This document shows, in pieces, positions 54,512 to 61,625 of a stretch of 64,000 bases of DNA. Made by a program: the position numbers and the translations under genes. The notes under the pieces were generated by a model, which saw nothing but the letters and a program-made list of their open reading frames with translations, did not search any database and was not told the origin of the DNA. Origin of the DNA: Echinicola sp. 20G (lineage in GTDB: Bacteria > Bacteroidota > Bacteroidia > Cytophagales > Cyclobacteriaceae). Positions within the stretch are counted from its first letter, which is position 1. The number at the start of each line of letters is the position of its first letter. Location: positions 2,114,501-2,178,500 of the forward strand of contig NZ_AP024154.1 in the NCBI RefSeq assembly GCF_015533855.1. Direction: 5' to 3'.

Positions 54512-54977
54512 GTTTTCCTCCTTCTTTTGCCATTAATTTGGTTTCGCTAATAATTATATCATGTGACAAGGCTTTGCACATATCATAAATGGTCAAAGCC
54601 GCCACACTAGCTGCAGTCAATGCTTCCATTTCTACACCTGTTTTTCCTTCACATTTTACAGAGGAGAGGATTTTGAGTTGGTTACTTTCAGGAGTGATGT
54701 CAATTTGGATTTTGCTGAGGGCAAGGGGATGACAAAGAGGAATTAAGTCCGATGTTTTTTTTGCTGCCATGGTTCCAGCTATGATAGCTGTTTGAATGAT
54801 GCTGCCTTTTTTCCCAAGAAAGTTATCTGCACTCAATGTTTTGAATACTGTTTCCGGAAATTTAACGATCGATTGGGCTGTAGCGGTACGTTGTGTGATG
54901 GCTTTTTCCGATACATCGACCATTTTGGCCTTGCCATCTTGATCCACATGGGAAAGTTGGGAATTACTGTCTTTCAT
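54495..54977 (-). CDS. moaC: Cyclic pyranopterin monophosphate synthase
   Basis: A 160-residue enzyme acting after MoaA in the first stage of Moco synthesis. Characteristic text: HVDQDGKAKMVDVSEK, RTATAQ, KGSIIQTAIIAGTMAAKKTSDLIPLCHPL given here in parts, KCEGKTGVEMEALTAAS and TIYDMCKALSHD. It overlaps moaA by 4 bases (ATGA) and mobA by 17 bases, so translation is coupled. Confidence 0.97.
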   Translation of the reverse strand: MKDSNSQLSHVDQDGKAKMVDVSEKAITQRTATAQSIVKFPETVFKTLSADNFLGKKGSIIQTAIIAGTMAAKKTSDLIPLCHPLALSKIQIDITPESNQLKILSSVKCEGKTGVEMEALTAASVAALTIYDMCKALSHDIIISETKLMAKEGGKHVFNR

Positions 54978-55951
54978 CCTCCGATAAGTGTCATAGATTT
55001 TTTGGTAACGGATCCTTTTTCGGCTTCAAATCCATCCTTGTGACGGGTTTGTAAAGCGGTGTAGATACTAAATTTTAATCCGCTGATATTGGTATATTCC
55101 CTTAACAGGGATTTGAGGTCAATGGTTTCCGTGGCATAAAGGCAGGTTTGCATTTCTCCTTTGGCGGATACTCGCACACGGTTGCAGGTGCCACAAAAAG
55201 TCCTTGAATAGCTTGGGATGACACCAAATGATCCCTTGGCATTTTTTACTTTATAATTGAGGGAAGTAGAAGTTGGGGGAGCTGGAAGTCTTTCCAAATC
55301 ACCAAATTCACCTTTAATGTGCTCTAAAATGGATACATAGTCCCATTTTAAAACGGGCTTCTCATTTGACTGACCATTGAAAGGCATTTCTTCCAAAAAT
55401 CGCACGCTGATAGGGTACTTTTGGACAAACTTGATAAAAGGAATAATGTCGTCCGTGTTTTTACCCTCCATTACCACGCAGTTGAGTTTGACATCAAATC
55501 CCTCCTCCATCATTTGGCGGATATTGGCCATTACAATGTCAAATTGGTCTCTTCTGGTGATGTGGTTGAATCTTGCTTTGTCCAGGCTGTCAAAGCTGAC
55601 ATTGATGGTAGTGATCCCTAATTTTTTGAGCTGGGCTATATGAGGGCCTATCAAGGTGGCATTGGTGGTAATGGAGATTTCCTCCAAGCCTCTAAGTTGG
55701 TTGATTTTTTCTAAGAATTCCATCAAACCTTTGCGTACAAAAGGCTCTCCACCTGTAATTCTGATTTTGTTGACACCCATTTCCACAAAGGCTTTGGCCA
55801 TAGTGTACATCTCTTCCCAAGTCAGCAAATCTTTTTTATGGGCAAAGTTCACCCCTTCCTCCGGCATGCAATATTGACAACGCAGGTTACAGTTATCCGT
55901 GACAGACAGTCTCAGGTAATTGATGTTTCTTCCATGATTGTCAATTAGCAT
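54974..55951 (-). CDS. moaA: GTP 3',8-cyclase (radical SAM)
   Basis: A 325-residue radical-SAM enzyme converting GTP to 3',8-cH2GTP. The first iron-sulfur cluster is held by Cys21, Cys25 and Cys28 (TDNCNLRCQYCMPEEG), the SAM site includes ITGGEPFVRKG, and the second cluster is at FCGTCNRVRVSAKGEMQTC. The conserved C-terminal double Gly is present (LIGG). It is the first gene of the coupled moaA-moaC-mobA-moeB run, with a TACGTA-type site about 53 bases upstream. Confidence 0.97.
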   Translation of the reverse strand: MLIDNHGRNINYLRLSVTDNCNLRCQYCMPEEGVNFAHKKDLLTWEEMYTMAKAFVEMGVNKIRITGGEPFVRKGLMEFLEKINQLRGLEEISITTNATLIGPHIAQLKKLGITTINVSFDSLDKARFNHITRRDQFDIVMANIRQMMEEGFDVKLNCVVMEGKNTDDIIPFIKFVQKYPISVRFLEEMPFNGQSNEKPVLKWDYVSILEHIKGEFGDLERLPAPPTSTSLNYKVKNAKGSFGVIPSYSRTFCGTCNRVRVSAKGEMQTCLYATETIDLKSLLREYTNISGLKFSIYTALQTRHKDGFEAEKGSVTKKSMTLIGG

Positions 55952-56003
55952 AGGCGTTGGTTTAGGTTAATTTTATAAACTTTGAAGAAGTGTTTTTCCA
56001 AAT

Positions 56004-56019
56004 TACGTAGTGATACATT
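56004..56019. promoter_or_regulatory. TACGTA-N4-TAC motif upstream of moaA
   Basis: TACGTA at 56004-56009 and TAC at 56014, spaced ten bases from TAC to TAC, as in the site before moaD. On the minus strand the text TACGTAATTTGG resembles TACGTACTTTGG before the sensor kinase gene. Confidence 0.4.
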
Positions 56020-56037
56020 TTTTTCAATTCATGCTGA

Positions 56038-56277
56038 TTATCCACCACTCACTGGTGGGATTAAAGCTACCTCGTCATGTTTATTGACCAAGGTGTCTTC
56101 AGTAGCATAAAACAAATTGACAGAAATGGCCAGTGATGGTAAGTTGACCAAATCTGGGTATTGCTGATAAAGCAAATTCTTTAAATCTTTTACTTTGACA
56201 AAGGTTTCATCGACTGGAAAATCGATCATTGCGGCTCCGGTGATGTCCTTGGCCACTCCAAATGCATGTATCTTCAT
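56038..56277 (-). CDS. moaD: Molybdopterin synthase small subunit
   Basis: A 79-residue ubiquitin-fold sulfur carrier ending in the required Gly-Gly (PPVSGG), which MoeB activates. The middle includes VKDLKNLLYQQYP and HDEVALIPPVS. It stands 86 bases upstream of moaA on the same strand. Its partner MoaE, the large subunit, is not in the window. Confidence 0.9.
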   Translation of the reverse strand: MKIHAFGVAKDITGAAMIDFPVDETFVKVKDLKNLLYQQYPDLVNLPSLAISVNLFYATEDTLVNKHDEVALIPPVSGG

Positions 56278-56379
56278 GATGACTTATTTTAAACTTCTTT
56301 TTGAATGGATGCTCTTGCTTGAGTGTCCTTATTCAGATGCCTACTAGATTAAAAGCAAGATACAAAATATATTTAATTA

Positions 56380-56395
56380 TACGTAAAAATACGTA
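56380..56395. promoter_or_regulatory. Double TACGTA motif upstream of moaD
   Basis: TACGTA-AAAA-TACGTA, two palindromic hexamers ten bases apart, 103 bases upstream of the moaD start in the 208-base gap after the response regulator gene. It is a candidate binding site for that regulator. Confidence 0.45.
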
Positions 56396-56485
56396 GTTTT
56401 ATATTTTCTACCTTATTCAAATCGAAGTCTTTATCAATTTAAGCATAAAGCAGGAACAGACAAAATAGCTTTTGATCAGTGGGAA

Positions 56486-57166
56486 TTATGTGCTTTCAAT
56501 ATGCTGCTTTAGGCCAGGTTCATCCTCCAGCTTTTTCAACAGTTCTACCACATTATTGACCTTGAGCTTTTTCATGATATTGAAACGATGGGTTTCTATT
56601 GTCCGTATGCTTTTTCCTAATTGCTCAGCGATTTCTTTATTTCCAGTGCCGTCTGAGATCATTTTAAGAATCTGCTTTTCTCTTTTGGTGATGTCGTAAG
56701 TATTGGTACTGGTGACGTTTTTGGAGATTTTTCGATCTTTTACATTAAGGTAGCTTTTTACCAATACTTGGCTGATGTCCCCACTAAAATATTTTCCACC
56801 CTCATGGATGGTCTTGATGGCCTTCATAAACTCATCTTTACTGGTGTCTTTCAGAAGGTACCCATCGGCACCGCTTTCGATAGATTGAAGGATGTAGTCC
56901 TCATCATCATGCATGGAAAGAATCAAAGCTTTGGTATTGGTTTTAAGTCCATTTAGCTTTTTAGTGGCATCCAGTCCATTCATGACAGGCATTCTAATAT
57001 CAATGATCAAAAGATCAGGCTGGGAAGAAGTGACTTGTTCAAGGGCCTCCTCACCGTTTGAGGCTTCCCCAACTACTTCTATTTCTCCTTCATTTTCTAA
57101 CAGGTTTTTGATACCGCTTCTGACTACCATGTGATCATCCGCCAATACTACTTTTATTTTTTCCAT
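56486..57166 (-). CDS. NarL/FixJ-family response regulator
   Basis: A 226-residue regulator. The receiver domain has the acidic pocket Asp10-Asp11 and phospho-acceptor Asp56 in LLIIDIRMPVMNG, with ALILSMHDDEDY and YLLKDTSKDEF at the switch positions. A LuxR-type helix-turn-helix forms the C-terminus (about 155-220, LTKREKQILKMISDGTGNKE and LGKSIRTIETHR). It follows the sensor kinase by 19 bases and is certainly its partner. The Moco and nitrite genes around it suggest control of nitrate/nitrite assimilation. Confidence 0.93.
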   Translation of the reverse strand: MEKIKVVLADDHMVVRSGIKNLLENEGEIEVVGEASNGEEALEQVTSSQPDLLIIDIRMPVMNGLDATKKLNGLKTNTKALILSMHDDEDYILQSIESGADGYLLKDTSKDEFMKAIKTIHEGGKYFSGDISQVLVKSYLNVKDRKISKNVTSTNTYDITKREKQILKMISDGTGNKEIAEQLGKSIRTIETHRFNIMKKLKVNNVVELLKKLEDEPGLKQHIEST

Positions 57167-57185
57167 GATTACTTTGTTTTACTGC

Positions 57186-59003
57186 TTAATCCAAGGGGAT
57201 ATTAATACTGATTGTAGTCCCTTTTCCCTTTTCAGAAGAAATGGTGCACTGCCCATTGATGAAATTAGCTCTTTCTCTGATATTGAACAAGCCATGTCCG
57301 GATGCTGAAAAATGACCTTTCATTTCCAGTTGATTGATGTCAAAACCCTTGCCATCATCTGCAATTTCTACATTGAGGAAGCGTGAATTGTGGGAAAGCT
57401 TAATTTTAACTTCACTCGCCTCGGCGTATTTAATGGCATTATTGACGGCTTCCTGGCAGATTCTATAAAGGTTGTTTTCGATTTTTCCTTCCAGTCTGGA
57501 GAGAAAACCTGTTTCGTTTTCAAAGGTTACTTTCAGATCTGAAAGTTTGGTGATTTCTCTGCAGAACTTGTTCAACACTGGTACAATGCCGTAATCTGAA
57601 AGGGCAGAAGGGGTTAGGTTAAATGAAATCCTCCGAACTTCCTTGATGACATTTTTGAGGAGGTCTTTGGAGGTCTTTAGCTTTTCTTTTTCGAAGTCTG
57701 AACTTACCGAATGGATTCCTTCTAAATTGAATTTCATGGCAGAAAGTAATTGTCCTACGCCATCATGCATGTCTCTGCTAATCCTTTTCCTTTCTTCTTC
57801 TTGCCCTTCCAAAATCAGGGCGGACCTAAATTGCTGCTCTTTGACTCTTTTCTCTATCCGTTCTCTATTGATTTCTTGGGAAATGGCCTCAGCTTCTTTT
57901 TTTTCTGTTTCATCAGTGCTGATAATCATTAGAGAGGCTACTTTCCCGCTATCATCCATGGTAGGAATGATGTTCATCTTTAGCCAGACGAAATCCCCGG
58001 CATCGTTAGTGACTTTGATTTCTCCGCTCCAAGTTTTGCATTCAAACATCATCTTTTGAATATTTTGGAGATATTTTGCGTCATAGCCTTGTTCTTGGAG
58101 CCAGTCAAAAAGGTTGGAAGGGCTTTCTTCCTCAAACTCCATAAGCTTGGAGAATTTGTCTGAAAAAAAGTAAAAGTCTCCGTTAGGTTTGCTTTTTGCA
58201 AAGACCGTAAAATCTTCTACCGCTACATCCACCTCCAAAAGATCCTGATAAGCCTGTTCCAAGGAGCTATAAAGTGAGCTGATTTCTAGGGTCATTTTTT
58301 TTGATTTCCTTTCTGATTGAAGCAGTTTGAGGAAAGTCTTTTTGATGGTTTTGGCTGAAGGAATGAAGATGAAGAATATCTCAAATAGGATCACACCAAG
58401 TGAAAGGACTAAAAGGAATATTTCTACACTTTGGAGGTTGGTTACTTTGGTCTTGGCTTCATTGTCGTACTGAAATACGATTTGGTCCATGCCAGTTAGG
58501 AAATGCTCTTCATGCTTGATAATATTACTGACGTCTTTTCTAAATTCTTGGGTTGGTGTGGACAGTTCCTGAGTAAGTAACCCTAGGATAGACTTGGCAG
58601 AAGCAAGCATGGCTTGGTGATCAGTCTCTATTTCTTCAAATAGTGCCTCCACAGTTTTACTGTTTTTGCCATTAATACCTAGCGATTCATTACCTTTCCT
58701 AAGTCCCAAATGGGCTTCTTCCCAATCTTGAACAGCATTATCAAGTTGTTTAAGATAGAGGGATCTTTTATCGAGACTTATGGAGTCTCCCAGCAGTAAA
58801 GCACACTTACTGATACGCTGACTAAGCATCCTTTGTCGGCCTGAAATATTAATGACTCGGGAATCATTTTTTTGTTGACTGATAAACTTTTGAACCAAGA
58901 CCTGACTGAGTATGATGCTGGTGGCAATGGCACACAAAGCAATGAGGTAATACCTTGCCAGCTTCTCATATTTGGGCTTATCGGAAAGATCGTGGTTTTT
59001 CAT
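57186..59003 (-). CDS. NarX-like sensor histidine kinase
   Basis: A 605-residue membrane kinase. A first span (about 18-38) is followed by a periplasmic four-helix PilJ/NarX-type sensor domain whose start, VINISGRQRMLSQRISK (about 51-67), matches the P-box position at which NarX senses nitrate. A second span (about 197-217), a PAS domain (about 255-375), HisKA_3 dimerisation with His near 411 (RISRDMHDGVGQLLSAM), and a HATPase domain with YRICQEAVNNAIKYAEAS, DDGKGFD and GHGLFNIRERA complete it. The likely ligand is nitrate or nitrite, inferred from motif and neighbours. It is transcribed ahead of its response regulator. A TACGTA motif lies 24 bases upstream. Confidence 0.9.
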   Translation of the reverse strand: MKNHDLSDKPKYEKLARYYLIALCAIATSIILSQVLVQKFISQQKNDSRVINISGRQRMLSQRISKCALLLGDSISLDKRSLYLKQLDNAVQDWEEAHLGLRKGNESLGINGKNSKTVEALFEEIETDHQAMLASAKSILGLLTQELSTPTQEFRKDVSNIIKHEEHFLTGMDQIVFQYDNEAKTKVTNLQSVEIFLLVLSLGVILFEIFFIFIPSAKTIKKTFLKLLQSERKSKKMTLEISSLYSSLEQAYQDLLEVDVAVEDFTVFAKSKPNGDFYFFSDKFSKLMEFEEESPSNLFDWLQEQGYDAKYLQNIQKMMFECKTWSGEIKVTNDAGDFVWLKMNIIPTMDDSGKVASLMIISTDETEKKEAEAISQEINRERIEKRVKEQQFRSALILEGQEEERKRISRDMHDGVGQLLSAMKFNLEGIHSVSSDFEKEKLKTSKDLLKNVIKEVRRISFNLTPSALSDYGIVPVLNKFCREITKLSDLKVTFENETGFLSRLEGKIENNLYRICQEAVNNAIKYAEASEVKIKLSHNSRFLNVEIADDGKGFDINQLEMKGHFSASGHGLFNIRERANFINGQCTISSEKGKGTTISINIPLD

Positions 59004-59026
59004 ACTTTGATTATTCTATACCAAAG

Positions 59027-59040
59027 TACGTAAATACACT
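59027..59040. promoter_or_regulatory. TACGTA-N2-TAC motif upstream of the sensor kinase
   Basis: TACGTA at 59027-59032 and TAC at 59035, 24 bases upstream of the kinase start codon. The TAC-to-TAC spacing is eight, not ten. On the minus strand it continues TACGTACTTTGG, close to the moaA site. Confidence 0.35.
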
Positions 59041-59058
59041 TAAAAAAATAAGTAAACT

Positions 59059-60951
59059 TTATTTTCTTTGAGGCAAAGAGTCTTTCAATAGAAGTGTGGC
59101 GTTTAGGTAATTGAGTTTGATGCTGTTTTCATTTTCTTGAGCGTACCTGATGTTTTGGATTTCTAGTTTGATCTTAAGCCCTTTTTGCTCTGAGGAATAG
59201 GTGAGCAATGAGGGGGCGATCGATGAGTTGGTTGGGCTTTGAGGAGTAGACTTAGAAAGTTCCGTTACCATTGGTCCAAGGTCGACGTTAGCATTGTGGT
59301 TGGTGGATGAGATGGCCAGTCCATTCTTCTGTGGGTTCAAAGTGACTTTATAAGTGTCGTATCCAGCTACAAAAACAGTGGTGTCCAACTCACTAATATG
59401 AATATCTTTTAAGTAATCGTAACCCTTGGTAGAGATGCTGTGACCTTTCATATCAGCATCAAGTGAAAGAGTGGGTTCCGTTAGGGTTAAGCCAAGTTCC
59501 GGGATTCCCATCGTTTTCAGGTATAAGGTGGAGGCAGAAACCTCTTCCCAATCCTTTTTGCCTTCATTGATGGCAATTAAAATTGTGCTCATATCCTGTG
59601 AAAACCAAGACTTCATACAATTCAATCCATGGTGATCTTCCAAATATTTTACTATGGATCTTATTTCAGAGATTTGTTCTTCACTGGCCAATGGAATGAA
59701 ATTTTGAGTTTGGCTTGGCTTTAGTTTAGGTAATTTTTCCCTGTCCCAGATAACTTCATGAATTACCGTTTCTTCTTCCAGAACATGTGTTTCCATCAAT
59801 AGCGCTTTTAGTCTTCGGTACTGACTTCTTTCACTTACGGAAAATACACCCCAAGGACCGAATGAAACTCCAAGGAGCAAAAAGGCCAAGGAAAGCGGAA
59901 TGATCTTAATGTTTCTAAATCCAAGGATAAAGTAAAAGCAAATCAATGTCAGCCATGTCCCGATCAAAACTATTAGGTATCGATTAATAGTAACGCCATA
60001 ATCGTTTATTCGAATACCAATGGCTAAAAAAAGTATGACTACTAATGGTAAAAGTAAGTAGTAGTAAGACTTTGAAAACGTGTTGATCCAGTTTTCTTCT
60101 TTGTCGTTTTTGTACGGATAAAGTAAGAGCAGAGCCAAAATCCCCAATGTGGCTACACAAATAATCAAATAGGAAACTATTCCCTTTGGCCAATTCCAGC
60201 TTAATAGGATTTTTATACTGTATCCATATAGGATAAGCAGATAGACGGTTAGGAGGGGTAGTAAAATAAATTGGCTAAAAATTTTAAGACCTTTGGGGTA
60301 GTTAACTTCCTGATCCAACTCTTCTAGGTTTTCAGAGATGCCAGCAATGAAAAACCAGGTGTTGAAAATACCTGCTATCAAGATGAAGATTTGGAGGTAT
60401 AAGATGTTTTGAAACTCAACTTCAAATAGCAAGTGAAGTGCCAGCATAGCAAGTACTATACCCAGATAGAGTACAATTGAAAATAAAGCGGCAGTAAGAA
60501 ACCTTAAAAACAGGGTTTTATTGTATTTCCAAAAACCTAAGGTGTTTTTGCTTGGCGTGTAAGGAGCAAATGAAACCAGAAGGTGGCTAAATAAACTGAA
60601 AATCGCGAAGCGATAATAAGGCATGATCGTACTTTGGCTGTCCTTGCCATCAGGAAGGCTGAAGTAAATTGCAATTAGGAAGGCTAATGAAAGGCCGTTT
60701 ATAATAATGAGGTAAAGTTTTGGGAGTCTCTTTTTCTCCCAAAATATTTTGGCACAGAAGAAAAGTGAAATTCCCAAAGCTCCGGTAAGCATACCATTGA
60801 TATATGGGAATGGATTACTGATAATATCTTGAAATTCCACCAGGTAATTCCCAATTGCTGTAGCCACAATGACCGAAAGGATAACCATTGGAAAACGGTT
60901 AAGTGCTTTTTGGGCATGGTCGTTCAAGTAGCTTAAGGAAGGGAGTTTCAT
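59059..60951 (-). CDS. DUF4153-like multispan membrane protein
   Basis: A 630-residue protein. The first about 380 residues contain roughly 11-12 hydrophobic spans (for example VILSVIVATAIGNYLVEF and VIILFLAIGIRINDYGVTINRY) and the rest is a soluble domain of about 250 residues (REKLPKLKPSQTQNFIPL, LTLTEPTLSLDADMKGH). The layout fits the DUF4153 family of unknown function. It lies between nirD and the sensor kinase on the same strand, with gaps of 55 bases to the kinase and 251 to nirD; a terminator precedes it. A link to nitrogen metabolism is only positional. Confidence 0.7.
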   Translation of the reverse strand: MKLPSLSYLNDHAQKALNRFPMVILSVIVATAIGNYLVEFQDIISNPFPYINGMLTGALGISLFFCAKIFWEKKRLPKLYLIIINGLSLAFLIAIYFSLPDGKDSQSTIMPYYRFAIFSLFSHLLVSFAPYTPSKNTLGFWKYNKTLFLRFLTAALFSIVLYLGIVLAMLALHLLFEVEFQNILYLQIFILIAGIFNTWFFIAGISENLEELDQEVNYPKGLKIFSQFILLPLLTVYLLILYGYSIKILLSWNWPKGIVSYLIICVATLGILALLLLYPYKNDKEENWINTFSKSYYYLLLPLVVILFLAIGIRINDYGVTINRYLIVLIGTWLTLICFYFILGFRNIKIIPLSLAFLLLGVSFGPWGVFSVSERSQYRRLKALLMETHVLEEETVIHEVIWDREKLPKLKPSQTQNFIPLASEEQISEIRSIVKYLEDHHGLNCMKSWFSQDMSTILIAINEGKKDWEEVSASTLYLKTMGIPELGLTLTEPTLSLDADMKGHSISTKGYDYLKDIHISELDTTVFVAGYDTYKVTLNPQKNGLAISSTNHNANVDLGPMVTELSKSTPQSPTNSSIAPSLLTYSSEQKGLKIKLEIQNIRYAQENENSIKLNYLNATLLLKDSLPQRK

Positions 60952-61137
60952 TTGTGATGGTATTTTTTTGTGGGCTTATTATTGCAATTTAAATGAAAAA
61001 AACTGAAAATGAAGGTGTTCGGTATCGGATACTTGAAAAAATATTGTAAAAAGTTCAAAGAGAAATATCGATGAGAGGACTTACTAAAACGATTAGGGTA
61101 AATGCTTAAGGCGAGAATATCAGTGAGGCCTAATAAG

Positions 61138-61166
61138 AAACGGGGCCTCTAAATAGTGCCCCGCTT
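61138..61166 (-). terminator. Terminator after nirD
   Basis: CGGGGC (61141-61146) and GCCCCG (61158-61163) form the stem; on the minus strand TTTCTTATT follows. It separates nirBD from the DUF4153-like gene. Confidence 0.65.
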
Positions 61167-61202
61167 AGTAATGAAAAATAGGTCTACTACTAATTGTTGT
61201 TT

Positions 61203-61580
61203 TTAATCCTCAAAACCCACGTAAACAAAGCCATCTTCAATTTTGACAGGGTAGGTAGCTATGTCACAGGTGTCTCCATTGAGGTTTTTTCCTGATTTTA
61301 ATGAAAAGGTTTTTTTGTGAAACGGACAGGCCACTTTTGGGTCTCCTTCATGAGATCCAATCATACCCCTTGAAAGGATCATTTGCATTTTATGCGGGCA
61401 AAGATTTTGGCAGGCATACCACTCATTTCTTCTAGAGAAGTTGAAAATGGCAATTTGTAAGTCCTTGTATTTGATGCAAGCTCCGCCGTCCTCAGGAAAT
61501 GTATCTACTGTTGCGGCTTTGTACCAGTTGGTGACTTTGCTCGAGTCGGCAGTTTTATATTTTTCCAATTCTGAAATCAT
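61203..61580 (-). CDS. nirD: Nitrite reductase (NADH) small subunit, Rieske-type
   Basis: A 125-residue Rieske-fold protein that pairs with NirB in NAD(P)H-dependent nitrite reduction to ammonium. The Rieske-like motifs are CPHKMQM (Cys-x-His) and CPFHKKTFSL (Cys-x-x-His), with spacing suited to a [2Fe-2S] cluster; many NirD proteins have lost them, so this one may truly bind a cluster. Length is normal. It starts 45 bases after the nirB stop, so the two form an operon ending in a terminator. Confidence 0.9.
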   Translation of the reverse strand: MISELEKYKTADSSKVTNWYKAATVDTFPEDGGACIKYKDLQIAIFNFSRRNEWYACQNLCPHKMQMILSRGMIGSHEGDPKVACPFHKKTFSLKSGKNLNGDTCDIATYPVKIEDGFVYVGFED

Positions 61581-61625
61581 GGTGTCTTGATTTAAGTTGG
61601 TTGATCAATTTTTTAATAGAGATGG

